Shown piece after piece: positions 46,366 to 59,200 of a stretch of DNA of 64,000 bases (positions are counted from its first letter, which is position 1; every line of letters starts with the position of its first letter). This stretch comes from Lunularia cruciata. Its lineage: Eukaryota; Streptophyta; Marchantiopsida; Lunulariales; Lunulariaceae. A program made the translations under genes and the position numbers. The stretch is from contig OX419760.1 of the NCBI GenBank assembly GCA_948567375.1, positions 19,654,001-19,718,000 on the forward strand, given 5' to 3'. The notes beneath the pieces are model-generated. The model ran no database searches. It was given only the letters and a program-made list of their open reading frames with translations, and had not been told where the DNA came from.

Positions 46366-48553
46366 TCACCTAGTGTGATTGCTAGTATCACCTATGGCTT
46401 GCACTAGCCCATGTCCTCTGGAAAACAATGGACACATGTTGTCTAAAATATGCTACAAAGTATGAGAGTGAGAGTGGTACACTTGGTGCGTAACATGATA
46501 AGCTCTTGTGCACTCCATGATAAATGTGTCAAACGTCATGTCCATCGCTCCATATAACTCCAAGGCTAAAGGAACAAAGAGGTGACCTTGCAACCTACAG
46601 TTGCACTCGCCACCCATCCAAGGGGATGGGTAATCACTCCCTCCAAAATTGTATCTTGCCTACTATCCATAACCATGACATCCGCTATTGTCACCTGCTC
46701 ATCTCAGACCAAGTATAATCCTACCTTGACATGTGTCGTTTGCAAATCATATGAACGCTCCCTCCAAGCTTAGTATCCACTCTATTGTGCCATAGCAAAC
46801 ACTATGTCCCTAATAGCATCATGTGTAGCTATCAGGTGTCCTCCAAAAGGACACCATGTCATATGGACCGCTGTCGCATCTAGTGTAGAACCACACTCAC
46901 AAGTGTATAATGAAGATGCAGATGGGTGGACCAAACCTAAGCAAAACCTCATCATTGTAAAGAAAGTAGCTAGTGCGAGTCCAAATGCTCTGATGCACAG
47001 TCAAGCTAGGATCCAAGAGCTTGCACCCTTGCCGGAGCAAGAGCAAAGACATGCTCTAGTAGCCTAAGGAATGGACGAGTCAACTAAGAGAGAATGTAAC
47101 ATTTGCTCACACTATTGCACTATTGCTCCATCAAGGAAGACTATACACCTCTAGTCCAATCTGGCAATAGTTAAGCAAAAGATGGAAAGCCCTCTCATGC
47201 CCGTGGGGATAGACTATCTTTCGTCTACCACAATAACATCTAGAGAGAATAGGATTCCACTTCCACCTTTATCACATATATCTCTAAAACAGACCTATCA
47301 ACAACCACAAAACAAGAGGAAAGTAGGGGTGTTGAGAGAGCCCAACTACCCAAAAATACTATAAGTGTTGTCCCTCTATAAATAACAAGCCAACCCTCCA
47401 CACGAGATCAACAAAGCCATTTTTCTACGTGCCAAATCCCCTATCACACACTCAAATGTCTTTGGTCCAATAATATCACTAAAGTCTCCCATAATCTTTT
47501 TATCAAAGGCTTTTTGATGTGATAAGAAGGACGAGGAGGGGGGAATTGTATGGATGAGGTAGGACGGTTGACGATCAATACTAGAGGAAAGTATACCAAA
47601 TGCCACCTGTGGAACTCCTAGTAATGGAAGGTCATCCACATGGAGAACATTGTCTATAAGGGCAACGTCTAAGAAGTGTGTGACAAAATCCTTGGATCCT
47701 ATTGGCCGTCCAAGAACACATAGTCCATTTGTAGATGTGATACACTCCTCTAGAAGCTCAAGGTGAGGATGTATACCTAAAGGGGACCATACCCTATACC
47801 TTGCCACCTTGACTCTCAAGCCTACTAGATGTAGCTTGGTAGTCAAGTGGTCAAAGGCCTGCCTAATCTGATCTACAAGGCCTATGATGTGTATGTCATC
47901 TGCTAAGGAGGGAAATAGACAACCAGGCATGGCCAAAGTAGTAAATAAGAGAGCTCTAAAGTGAGCCATAGCAAATAAGGATCCCCCTAAAGGATCTCCT
48001 TGACGTGTACCAATAGTTGACTCCCTCTTTGTGAACAACCGTGCTGGTAGTAAAGGGAAGGAGGAGAGCCATAAAAAGACCACACAAAAGGAATAAGACT
48101 TGCCAAGGATCCACCAGTCTCCCTAAGCTCTCTAAAGATGGATATCAGTGAGATGCTATTAAAAGCTTTCTCAACATCCACTTGTAGGATGACCCATTAT
48201 GGATGATAACTAGGAGTGCACTAATGACTAGAAATATAGCCTCACATCTTCCATGTGTAGCTACTCCAAATTGATGTGGATTGAGGTGTTGTCAAAGTGA
48301 GTAAGAGTGATGTTGAAGGAAAATGGTACGACTGACCAAATGCAAAAAGATCTCTCTAATAGCCATCTGTCTAATGCGCATCGTGTCCTTTTCCATTATG
48401 AGAAGTTGACTAGCACCTAACACCCAACTAACAAACATAGGAATGTCTCCTCTTGCTATTGCTATAGCCACTTGAAACAACTCAATCAAACCACTAGAGG
48501 GGTCATCTACCTAAATGCAATATCTAAGGTGCTCATAAACTATCCTTGACAAG
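46366..48553 (-). mobile_element. Non-LTR retroelement, 3' part (reverse transcriptase and C-terminal nuclease region)
   Basis: Read leftward from 48,553, the order is a pre-RT segment (IRQMAIREIFLHLVSRTI, then HLNPHQFGVATHGRCEAI), RT blocks DVEKAFNSISLISIFREL, GTRQGDPLGGSLFAMAHF and FPSLADDIHIIG (the ADD catalytic box, about 47,880-47,915), then HVDDLPLLGVPQVAFGIL and RQPSYLIHTIPPSSSF. A C-terminal CCHC-type knuckle follows (CECGSTLDATAVHMTWC near 46,860-46,910), then GHLIATHDAIRDIVFA and IADVMVMD. A CCHC knuckle followed by an Asp-containing domain is the layout of elements with a restriction-like endonuclease; that assignment is inference. Stops interrupt it in several places. The 5' part is at 55,148-56,050. 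Confidence 0.88.
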
Positions 48554-49291
48554 TGTAATACCAAGGGTTAGCCATATGATCTAGATGTGAAATTTGGTTT
48601 GGTAACTTCTAGAATGATGTTATACATGATGGTCAAAATAGATCAGATAGAAGTATCACCAAAAGAGTATTTCTACTAATAGGGCAGAAACCAAAATAGA
48701 CTTTAGAACCTTAGAACCAATAGCTAGACATATGATTTAAAGGTGAGAATTGGTTTGGTAACATTTGGAAGGATGTTACACATGATGGACTAAATAGATC
48801 AGAAAGAAGTATCACCAAAAGGGGACTTCTACTAATAGAGTAGGAACCAAAATATGCTTGAAATCTTTGAAGGCAATTTTGAAGGCCTAAACGGATGAAT
48901 TAGGCCTCAAAAATGTGCAGATTCCCCCCAACAAAGGAGAAGCTGGCCTTCTCTCCCCCCCTGCTTTGTATCGTCGAGAGCTTTCCAACAGTACCGTACT
49001 CACATGATTTTGAGATTCCTACAAGAAGATTCCCTAAAAGATTCCCTCCGGTCAAAGCTTGTTTGACCAACCAGATAGGACCTAGACCAGACAAGTCACC
49101 CATCCAAGTAAGTAATCCAAGGGTGGAGCTTGCTAACATGTCACCTATCTGTGTCCCTAATCCTATGGTAGAGCTTCCTTGGAGGAGATCCTCTTTGTCT
49201 ATATAATAAAGAGAAGGTGCTCCCTTGGAGCATCGAATGTTTGAGTGTGCAATCTGTGTTTTCTCGCTTCTCTTGGCCTCGGAGTATTACA
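48554..49291 (+). repeat. 5' LTR of the chromovirus
   Basis: 738 bp with a TATA-like CTATATAATAAAGAG near 49,199. Positions 48,560-48,715 and 48,716-48,870 are two diverged copies of one module (period about 156 bp), absent as a duplication from the LTRs at 4,356 and 60,815. Confidence 0.93.
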
Positions 49292-49292
49292 A

Positions 49293-49304
49293 TGGTATCA
49301 GAGC
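49293..49304 (+). other. Primer binding site, initiator tRNA-Met
   Basis: TGGTATCAGAGC, one base after the end of the 5' LTR, complementary to the 3' end of plant initiator tRNA-Met. Confidence 0.95.
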
Positions 49305-52300
49305 AAGTGTTCTAGTCCAATAGAGTGGATCACCCCTCTTGGAATAGCATGAACTACTAAAACTGAGTAATTTGAGGTGGAGAACATAGAGTAATCGCTA
49401 GACTTAGGAAGGGCTTTAGAGAGCGGATGGGATGGATGCGCCGGGGGGACAATTTCCCGCACCTAGCTTTCCATTTTCAAACCCATTCCACATCAAGGTT
49501 ATGTATATCCAGTGTGAGCAGATGAGGGTATCGCTAGTTTATCACTTTGGTGCGGAATTCATGGACAGAGTGATGAACTTACCAAACTCGGTGATTCTAC
49601 CTGTGGTGATATATGACAGAGAGAGGGATTTGACGATCTACATTCTATTATGATAATATGGATATGAATGTCCCAAATCCTCTCCCTTTCAACACTCAAG
49701 TAGAAATCCGTTATGTAGTGAGGCCAAAAGTGATGTTTAGAGATTTTGTGGTTAGGAATTTTGGTGAGGAGAATTATCAACGAGTGATAGCTTCTGAGGT
49801 CCCAATGGTAGTTCCGATAGTTCGTGTGCCTTCTAGAGTGATTATACTGACTCTATATTGAAGTAGACATTAGCAATTGGGTGTTGTAGGAACCATGGAT
49901 CCGCAGTTGCAAGAGCTGGTGCAAGGAATGCAAGGGATGTTGAATGAATTTTGAGAGATTAAGATGACCATGGAGACATTACAAAGTCAAGTGCAGATCC
50001 TCAGGAACGATCAAGCCATGCAAGGAGAACAGCCGTCTCAAAACCCAATACCTGCGACTGAAGTACTTGGAGAGGCACCTGTGCCTACAAACCCTATCAA
50101 CGATGAAGCCACATTGCTACTCCAGATGAAGAAGACCTGCAACATCAAGCCTTACAAGGGGCAGCATACGATGGAAGTAGTGGAAAATTGGATCTCGAGA
50201 ATGAATGGATATTTCCAATTGTTCTCAATAGAGATCACAGAGCATGTTGCAAGTGTGTTTGCATGTGGGTACTTGACCAATAAAGCGCTCACATGGTATG
50301 ATGCTTGGGAACGATCCATACTGGCCAAGAGAAGAGAGGTCACATAGACAGCAATGCAAGAAGGACTGCTGAAGAATTTCCAATCGGTGGATTCTGTGCA
50401 GATGGCTCAAACCCAACTATGGGGATTGAGACAAAATAATAGCATACAAGAGTATGTGGAGGCATTTCTGGATCTACAAGTCGCAATTACCGACATGAGT
50501 CCAGCAGAGGCTCTCGACAATTTCAAACAAGGGTTGAAATTACGGATTCGCCAAGAAGTCATGAGGCAAAACCCTCGCACGGTATTTGAAGCCATTGCTT
50601 GTGCGTAGAGAATAGCAGGAGCATTAGGTGGAGGTGAAGGAGTAGTTCCACCTCAACATTATCGGGCAGAAATGCCACACATGGGTGGACCAGTACCAAT
50701 GGAATTGGGCAACCTTCGATTCCGGGATCGAGGAGCACGGCCGCTTCAAGAGGAGCGGGGACGGGTAGAAGAACAAAGAGATGGAGTCCCACAAGGAGAA
50801 GGGACTCGAGGAGAACAACGCCGTTGTTGCAATTGTGGCCGTATTAGGCACATATCTACCAACTGTCGCACTCGTTTCCCTAGAGGCCCTCGGCCTTTGT
50901 ACAAGCAATCTTTGAACAACATGGAGAGGCACATTGAAGAGGAGGAGGTGGAAACCACTTCAGAAAACAAAGATCACCAGTAAATGTACCTCGCGGCCTT
51001 ATTGGCTCAATAAGGAAGCAGAGAAGCGAGAGAAGGAAGAAGAATAATGCACAAAGATCCCGAAAGGCAACCTCACAATTTGATTGTCGGGAATGGAATC
51101 CTAGAAGGTAATCAAGTGAGAGTATTAATAGATCCGGGAGCAACAGAGAATTTCTTGTCTCGCTCTGTTGCAATAAGATTAGGAATGGATCTAGAGAGAG
51201 ATGGAAGTGAAGAAGTAGAGTTACCAAATGGGCAAATAGAGAGGATTGAATCATTACCTAGACAAGTAACCCTCTCTGTAGGAGAATATCAAGAAGCAAT
51301 TGAGTGGCGAGTGATACAATTAGCCCGTTATGATGCAATTTTAGGCATGCCATGGATGGAGCAGTACAACCCAATGGTGGATTGGAGGAAGAAAGTAGTG
51401 AGAACCCACCAATGGTCAATCATTGGGGTTAAAGAAAATCACACAAGCAGAAACTGTCTCTATATGTCGTAGGGACGACAACTGTCTATAAGACCGGTAG
51501 ATGTTTTATGGGTCTAATAAGAGAAGTCCAGAGTGCACAACTTGCTGGAAAAATTCCTGAGAAATTAAAGGATGTGGTGGATGAGTTTCAAGATATCTTT
51601 CCCGATGATCTACCCTCTGGATTACCACCTAAAAGGCGAGTAGATCACAAAATAGAGACACTCCCGAGGAAGACACCTCCTTGTAAGGCCCCATATTGCC
51701 TATCACCTCATGAGTTGGAGGAGTGTAAGACTCAAATTGAGGAGATGCTACAAAAAGGGTTCCTCCAACCTAGCATATCACCATATGGGGCCCTTGTCTT
51801 GTTTATGAAGAAGAAGGATGGTACAATGCGCATGTGCCTTGACTATTGGGGTCTCAATCAGCAAATAGATACCCCTTACCTCGCATGGATGACTTGTTTG
51901 ATCAACTCCATGGAGCGAGATACTTCACCAAACTGGACTTGCGGAGCAGTTATAATCAAATCCAAATTGCAGAGGAGGATGTGTACAAAAATGCCTTTTG
52001 AACCAAGTATGGCCACTTTGAGTATCTTGTGATGCCTTTTGGCCTCACCAATGCGCCTGCCACTTTCATGAGCCTAATGAATGACATATTTTGTCCATAC
52101 TTGGATAATTCTGTTATTGTCTTCTTGGATGATATCTTAGTATATATTAGCACGATGATAGAACACAAACAACATCTACGAGAGGTCCTCCAGATTCTAA
52201 GACAGAATCAGTTGTACGCCAAAATCTCAAAGTGTGAGTTTGGCAAGTCTGAAGTAGACTACTTAGGGCATAGAGTCAGTGCAGAGGGCATTCAAGTATT

Positions 52301-54395
52301 GACAGATAAAATAGAGGTCATTAAAAAATGGAGTCTCCCAGAAGATCAGACTCAACTTAAGAGCTTCTTGGGGTTGACAAGATTCTATCATAGATTTGTC
52401 AAGGACTTCTCCAAGGTTGCACAGCCTTTAACGGCACTACTTGGCAAAGGGAAGAAGTGGACATGGGGAACCTCACAAGAGTTGGCCTTTCAAGAATTGA
52501 AGGCCGCCTTGGTACATGCACCAATCTTGAAGTGGTATGACCCAAAACATCCAATCAAGTTGGCTATAGATGCATTAGGCGTAGCAATAGGAGCAGTCCT
52601 ACAACAAGAGTGGCATGACGGATGGCATCCAATTGCATATTTCTCTCAAAAGTTGTTACCGGCAGAGCGCAACTACCACAACACAAAACAAGAAGAGTTG
52701 GCCATTGTTCTAGCAACCAAGCATTGGAAGCACTACTTGGGCGAGAAGGCATTTGTAGTAGAGACAGACCACAAACCTCTAGTCTACCTCGAGACGCAGA
52801 AGGATCTATCTCGTCGCCAAATTTGGTGGGCAAAGTGGTGACAATGCTTCAACATGACAATCACCTACGTGGAAGGTAAGAAACAACTAGCGGATGCATT
52901 CACCCGTATGCCAATGGCCAACAACTTGGTGGCAGAGGTTAAGATTAACCCTGAATTCTGGCAAGAGATTCTAGTTGCTACAAAAACTGATCCATAGATT
53001 GTAGAAGCAGAATTGTCCGAAGGTGTCACCAGCACCCAAGGACTCACCTTTCGGGATGGCAGATTATGGATCCCAAATGTCCCAGACTTACGCACCACCA
53101 TTCTAGCAGAATGTCATGATTCGGCCATTGCAGCTCATGTCGGAGTAGACAAGACCTTGGATGCAGTCAAGCGCCATTACTATTGGCCCAAGATGAGCAA
53201 CGACGTGATGGACTATGTGCGTAGCTGCCTACTTTGTCAATAGAACAAAGCTTCTAATCAAGCTCCTGCAGGGCTCCTTCAACCTCTCTCCACTCCTACC
53301 CAATGTTGGGAACAAGTGAGTATGGATCTCGTCTGCGAATTACCAAAGACCACCTCAGGGTTTGACTCCATTGTCGTCTTTGTGGACCGGCTCAGCAAAA
53401 TGATTCATGTACGCCCTACCACCAAGGAAGTGACTGCTCCACAACTAGCTCAACTATACTTAGATGCAGTCTTTGCTCACCATGGCTTGTCTAGAGTACT
53501 CATCACTGATAGAGGCACCCAATTCACCAGTTTGTTTTGGCGAACACTCTTTGGTTTCTTCAAAACCAAGTTGGCCATATCTACAGCTTACCACCTACAA
53601 ACAGATGGCCAAACAAAGCGGGCTAATCGCACGATTGAAGACATGTTACGCGGCGTCACCTTAGAAGAGCAAGAGAGGTGGGACATCCTACTACCGTTGG
53701 TGGAATTCGCTTAAAACAATTCAGTGAATGCCTCCACCCAGGTCACTCCATTCTTCCTCATGTATGGGGAGCATCTCTTCACACCTTCTAGCTTGATGAA
53801 GATCCGTCCAATGACTACCAAGGTTGATGCAGTCAACACATTTGTTTTTAGAATCCAACAAGGTGTGGAGAGCGCCAAGCACAGGTTATAGATTGTGCAA
53901 AATCAACAACAGCAGTATGCTGATGCACACCGTAGGCACATGGAGTTCAATGTTGGGGATCAAGTATGGCTATGGACAACCTACCTCACATTAGTTGGAT
54001 CTCGTAAGCTTAGACCTCGTTTTATTGGGCCTTTCTCGATTCTTCGTTGCATCGGCGCTGTGTCCTATCACCTTGAGCTACCACCACACATGAAGATCCA
54101 TCTAGTGTTCCATGTCTCCTACTATGCAGATGTGCTCCCCGATCAGGCCAAGGTCCTTCCACACATGACATTTGACCTTGTCCGACACTCATTGATGGCA
54201 CAAAGGAATATGAAGTGGAACGGATTCTCCAAAAATGCATGCGTGGTACTCGCCATCCGCGGGTGGAATATCTAGTACAATGGAAAGGTTACCCCCTCTA
54301 TGAAGCAACCTGGGAACCCACTGCCAATTTGGCACATGCACCGGTGTTGGTGCAAGCATTTGAGCAACAATTGTGCAACAAGGACATTGCATCTT

Positions 54396-54408
54396 AAAAG
54401 GAGGGAGG
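54396..54408 (+). other. Polypurine tract of the chromovirus
   Basis: AAAAGGAGGGAGG directly upstream of the 3' LTR, the usual primer for plus-strand synthesis. Its complement ACCTCCCTCCTTTT appears beside the LTR remnant at 61,428. Confidence 0.9.
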
Positions 54409-54410
54409 TC

Positions 54411-55147
54411 TGTAATACCAAGGGTTAGCCATATGATCTAGATGTGAAATTTGGTTTGGTAACTTCTAGAATGATGTTATACATGATGGTCAAAATAGAT
54501 CAGATAGAAGTATCACCAAAAGAGTACTTCTACAAATAGGGCAAAAACCAAAATAGACTTTAGAACCTTGGAACCAATAGCTAGACATATGATTTAAAGG
54601 TGAGAATTGGTTTGGTAACATTTGGAAGGATGTTACACATGATGGACTAAATAGATCAGAAAGAGGTATCACCAAAAGGGGACTTCTACTAATAGAGTAG
54701 GAACCGAAATATGCTTGAAATCTTTGAAGGCAATTTAAGAGGCCTAAATGGATGAATAAGGCCTCGAAAATGTGCAGATTCCCCCTCACCAAGGAAAGGC
54801 TGGCCTTCCCTCCCCCCTGCTTTGTATCATCGAGAGCTTTCCAACGGTACCTTACTCACGTGATTTTGAGATTCCTACAAGAAGATTCCCTAAAAGATTC
54901 CCTCTGGTCAAAGCTTGTTTGACCAACCAGATAGGACCTAGACCAGACAGGTCACCCATCCAAGTAAGTAATCCAAGGGTGGAGCTTGCTGACATGTCAC
55001 CTATTTGTATCCCTAATCCGATGGTGGAGCTTCCTTGGAGGAGATCCTCTTTGTCTATATAATAAAGAGAAGGTGCTCCCTTGGGGCATCAAATGTTTGA
55101 GTGTGCAATCTGTGTTTTCTCTCTTCTCTTGTCCTCGGAGTATTACA
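54411..55147 (+). repeat. 3' LTR of the chromovirus
   Basis: 737 bp with the same internal 156-bp duplication as the 5' LTR. It is followed by ACAAA and then by the resumed non-LTR element. Confidence 0.93.
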
Positions 55148-56050
55148 ACAAACCTCTTGAGGAAAGGCAAGGAGCAATGCACAATGCTTGTGCCAAGAGT
55201 GACCTATCAAGACATAAAGGCTACTCAGGCTGATAATCTAAGTCTTCTAGTGGTAGTCCCTCTACGGCTATAAGATGTAGTGAGCCTAGGGAAGAGATAG
55301 TCTCATCAATAGAACTTGTTATAGACAAGGATGTAGCGTTCGTGCTGCTCTACTAAACTCTTCCACTTATCCCAATGTCCTACACCTTCAAGTGGACTCT
55401 GTGGGATCTTGTGGTGAAACCTATCTCCTAAAAAGTGTAGCTCTAAAAGACTCCTCCTGAAGGCTGCCTAGTCCCCCGCTCAAAATCAACAAAATCTAGC
55501 AACCACCTCTCTATGCGCCACACGTCCCATCTAGCATAATGAAGATACTATCGAGGGGGTAAGAGGAATACAAACCATGCTAACTCATACAAGGGATGAC
55601 GTGCCAAATGATCTAATGGTAGGCAAAAAGTTTATCTAACCTCATCATAGAGTGTTTAAGGTAAAGCCTATAGAATAGATGTGGACATGGAAAACTAGTC
55701 TCAAATAACTCCAAAATGCAACTTGCCTGAGAAGCTAACCACTTCCACGACTCGATCGATATTCCTAGAACGGCCAACAAAGGGATAGAAGAAGCGTGTA
55801 TAATCCCGAATGTCATTGCTATCAATGTGGTCGCTAACCTCACATGGGTATCCCAAGTGGTCCAATCATAGTCCTTGTGCATCCTTCTCACATGGGTCTT
55901 TACCCCTTGCGAGGTGCAGCATCGATGGTACACCGGCCCCACATAAGGAGGTGTAGCCATGGCTAACACAAGAATAACAATAATAACACATGAAGGTCCT
56001 CTCCATATCTCCCCATACCTGCAAAACCACAACCCCTCACATCTCAACTC
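55148..56050 (-). mobile_element. Non-LTR retroelement, 5' part
   Basis: Leftward reading gives a Cys/His cluster (YHRCCTSQGVKTHVRRMH near 55,885-55,940, a partial C2H2-like finger), then TTLIAMTFGIIHASSIPLLA, LFETSFPCPHLFYRLYLK, and in another frame HLARHPLYELAWFVFLLP. These belong to the N-terminal region of the same family as 46,366-48,553, and the order and strand agree, so the chromovirus split one element. The 5' edge is uncertain (about 55,960-56,050). Confidence 0.85.
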
Positions 56051-57972
56051 ACATAAGAAAATACAATTTCTCCAAACCCTAAAAACTATAAACTCTCATA
56101 ACTTTCAACTTCCATCTTCAAAAAAATTTCAAAGTAAATCCCATGGAACTTAATCATAAAAACCAAGAGATTGGAAATGAAAATTCCCAACCCATCACTA
56201 TCAATGTGTAATGATCACTCTAAACCCTAAAATTCTAAAAATACTCATAAGTTTTTACTCAATTCTCCATAGTCTTCAATTTAGGTGCCAATATAACTGA
56301 AATTGAAAAATGATCAGAATTAACTAATCACTCGAATACTATATGCTAGAGAACTCCTAGAAAATAAAGATCTTTCTTCTCACATTTCTCCTTCCCGAAC
56401 TCCCTGTAAAATCAGCAATAAAAGTCGAAATCTAAAATGGGATGCAACTAATGTTGAAAACGTAGAATTGCAATTGGAGAAAGTTTCAATGTATGGTTCT
56501 TCCGCTAACCATCGTTACTAGGACTGGGAATTTTATATGAAAGGTGGTGCCATCAAGGAAAATCAAATAGTAGTAGGTTATCAATAAAACAACTTATCAC
56601 AGTGATGACCAACCGACCAGAAGATAATAAATTATATTAATAGATTTTGCATTGGGCTACCACTACAAAAGGTTTAAAATATATATTCGAGAAATTATTC
56701 CGTGTCATAGTATAAGGTTGAAAATATTATCTATCCTATCATGTATATACATAAAAATCATTCGTAAATTTTAGCATCTTCTCAATGACAATTTCATTAT
56801 TGATCGCAAATACTTCCATTTTTTTCTCGGATAAGTGGTCGTCGTGGTCCAATTTGCGAATGGAACCCCAAATTGGACCGGTTGCTAAATGGTATATTAC
56901 TATGGTAACATAAACAGATTAACATCTAAAACTGGCTACAAATGTGAAAGGGTGACCGCGTAGAAAACACAAAGGATAGGAAGACCCCATCAAGCCTTGC
57001 TATAAATTAGACTTGCTATAAATTAGACAAATAAGTCTGACTCTTATTGTTCTTAAAGAACTGCAAGAGAGGAGGAAGACATAATTATCATAAATTCAAA
57101 AGGGAATAGAGAATTCTTGACGATGAAAAGAGAAACTTTGACAAAGGGATAGGAACTGTTGAGTACAAGTCCTTACGTTTTAAACTTGAACTTCACGTGC
57201 TAAACTCCTGACTTTCTTTATTAATTTTATATAGATAATTGATATATTACTTCTTATTTATATCCTCTGTATAAATAACAGCTCATACGCGCGTGTAAGT
57301 GCCCATGTTAGACACCAACTCAATACCAATTCTGCACGTATTGCACATAATCATAATGCATAATATACTTGTAATTAATTAACTTGGGTACACTATGCCT
57401 TCCAACTCAAAAGGAACGTAAAAACTGAAAATAACAGTTTAATTCGTTACTTTGGGAACACGTGTTCACTACTTGAATAGTAGTACAATAACTATAAGCC
57501 AAGAGAATATTCAAAGTTTCAATTGTGAGCGATATTGATCATGACCAACAATGAGGATCCTCGCAACGGCCATGAATTATTCAAGAAAAAAAGAGGAAAA
57601 GAAACGGAAACTTCTCACAGATCATGACGGCGTTCCACGGTACTTTATTCTCTAAATTTTTTTTTATGTGGTAGACAACTACAGGGACCACTGAAAGCGA
57701 TTTATTTCGTTCTGGTTTTATATGAGTATATAGAGTATCTTTTCACTTGTATGATTTTCACTAAATTATTTTGGAATGGCTTTCTTTTATAGCACAAAAT
57801 TTAATTTTCAGTTGTCTTGCTTATCGCTACAAACTTTTCTTTTGTCCTCTGAAATAAATTGTGAAAATTTGTAAATTCAAATAATATATATTCCGTAATG
57901 TCCGGAGACTTATTCTAAGAATAATCTTGTAAGTCTTAAAATGATTACATATCTGTAAATATTAAAATACTG
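56051..57972. other. AT-rich low-copy-looking DNA, no gene
   Basis: No reading frame of note and no transposon signature. CG dinucleotides reappear (for example GGTCGTCGTGGTCC near 56,835 and CATACGCGCGTGTA near 57,284), resembling the 32-46 kb island and unlike the repeats. Confidence 0.4.
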
Positions 57973-58268
57973 CATATATTCAAAATATTTCCATATTTTC
58001 AAAGAAATATTTCCATATTTTCAGAAAAATATTTTCAGAATTTAACAAATGGTAGATCCTATTTGACATTATCTGAGAAAACATAGACTATTTATGGGTA
58101 GAAGTTCTTTGTCCACCTCTATTTATTTGCAGCTCTCTATCTTGCGCTATATTTTGATAGGTAGTTCCTTGCTACGATGAGTAGTTCCTTCATCTATACA
58201 TGACTGTAATTGTGCACATTCAAATATTTGTAGTTCTATATATCCAAAGATTTGCTCTATCCTTGAGC
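57973..58268. repeat. Duplicated host-like segment, copy 2
   Basis: Counterpart of 33,564-33,876 in the same orientation. Its left part has an extra local duplication of a TTTCCATATTTTC word. Confidence 0.8.
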
Positions 58269-58365
58269 TTTTGGGAGAGGACAAAGGCTCAATAGAATAC
58301 TCCAAAGGAAAACAAAAGGAGTACAATGCACAAACAAGAGAGAAGGAGATAAAGAGCATAAGGCA

Positions 58366-58477
58366 CAATGGTCCCAAAGGGCTAACAAAAAACTACTTAA
58401 GAGAAGGGCACCAAAGCCAAGCAATGGTCCCAAAGGGCTATATAAAAACTACCTAAGAGAAGGGCACCAAAGCCAAG
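58366..58477. repeat. Tandem repeat, two units of 56 bp
   Basis: CAATGGTCCCAAAGGGCTA starts at 58,366 and 58,422, and each unit ends GGGCACCAAAGCCAAG. The two units differ at only a few positions, so the duplication is recent. Confidence 0.92.
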
Positions 58478-58559
58478 CAAGGGGTGAAGCAACAAAGCAA
58501 TGTAAGACAAGGAAAAAAAGAACAAAGTAGAATTATAGTACTCCAATAATATATCTGGT

Positions 58560-59200
58560 CAGAGTGGAAGGAGGACCCTAGATGAGCTAGGCATTTCTAT
58601 TGTTGCTCGTCTATAAAGACCCAAAGCTTGAGAATTTTGAAAAGTGATTGTGACTCATTGTCTATAGTAGGATGAGAGTATGCCACTCTAATGTCCTCCT
58701 CTACAAGGAACTTTATGTTGCATCTTTGAGGAGATCCTCAAAGTGGCAATGAAGGTGCCAAAATATCTCAACAACCAAAGGTACAAAGATATTTGAGAAT
58801 AGCTATGATGCATAATAGTACTCCTTGCACTGAGTGGCAATGGTAGTTATAGATCTAGCTTGTATGCTAGCTTGTTCTAACTACTGTACTTGTAGTGGGT
58901 TTGAATTATCTATTGTGATAGGTCTCAATAAAAAGGGGCATCTTGGTGCAAGAACCTATCAGCTAAACATGGGACCACTAGAGCCCATGCTCCTATATAT
59001 ATTATTAGTGTAGTAGCTTCTTGCACTATGAGACCGTATCTACCCATGATTGTGAATAGAGCTATCTGTAGTCTACACCACTCATTTGAGAGATGGGTCA
59101 ACATGCGTAGCTCTAAAAATTTAGAGAAAGTGTGGTAGTTGGTACTATCAAATATATGTAAATGGGGCAATAGTGCCTTCATACCTCTAGGGCAAGGGAT
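58560..59200 (-). mobile_element. Fragment of the same non-LTR family
   Basis: On the minus strand at 59,182-58,925 the frame reads IYIGAWALVVPCLADRFLHQ, corresponding to the region just after the RT of the element at 46-48 kb (there read in pieces near 47,350). Only this post-RT portion is present. The edges are by eye. Confidence 0.65.

Larger units (their letters stand above)
48554..55147 (+). mobile_element. Ty3/gypsy chromovirus with two LTRs
   Basis: LTRs (48,554-49,291 and 54,411-55,147) begin TGTAATACC and end TATTACA, and differ by about 4% by eye, making this the youngest element in the window. ACAAG precedes and ACAAA follows it (a 4-of-5 target duplication). Internal parts are a leader segment (about 49.4-49.9 kb), capsid with a CCHC knuckle (about 49.95-51.0), protease with IDPGATENF (about 51.05-51.5), reverse transcriptase with FLDDILVY (about 51.5-52.35), RNase H (about 52.45-52.9), integrase with a zinc-binding region and DDE core (about 53.0-54.1), and a chromodomain (VEYLVQWKGYPLYEATWEP, about 54.2-54.35). 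It is structurally complete but not whole, with roughly ten breaks. It lies antisense within the non-LTR element. Confidence 0.95.
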
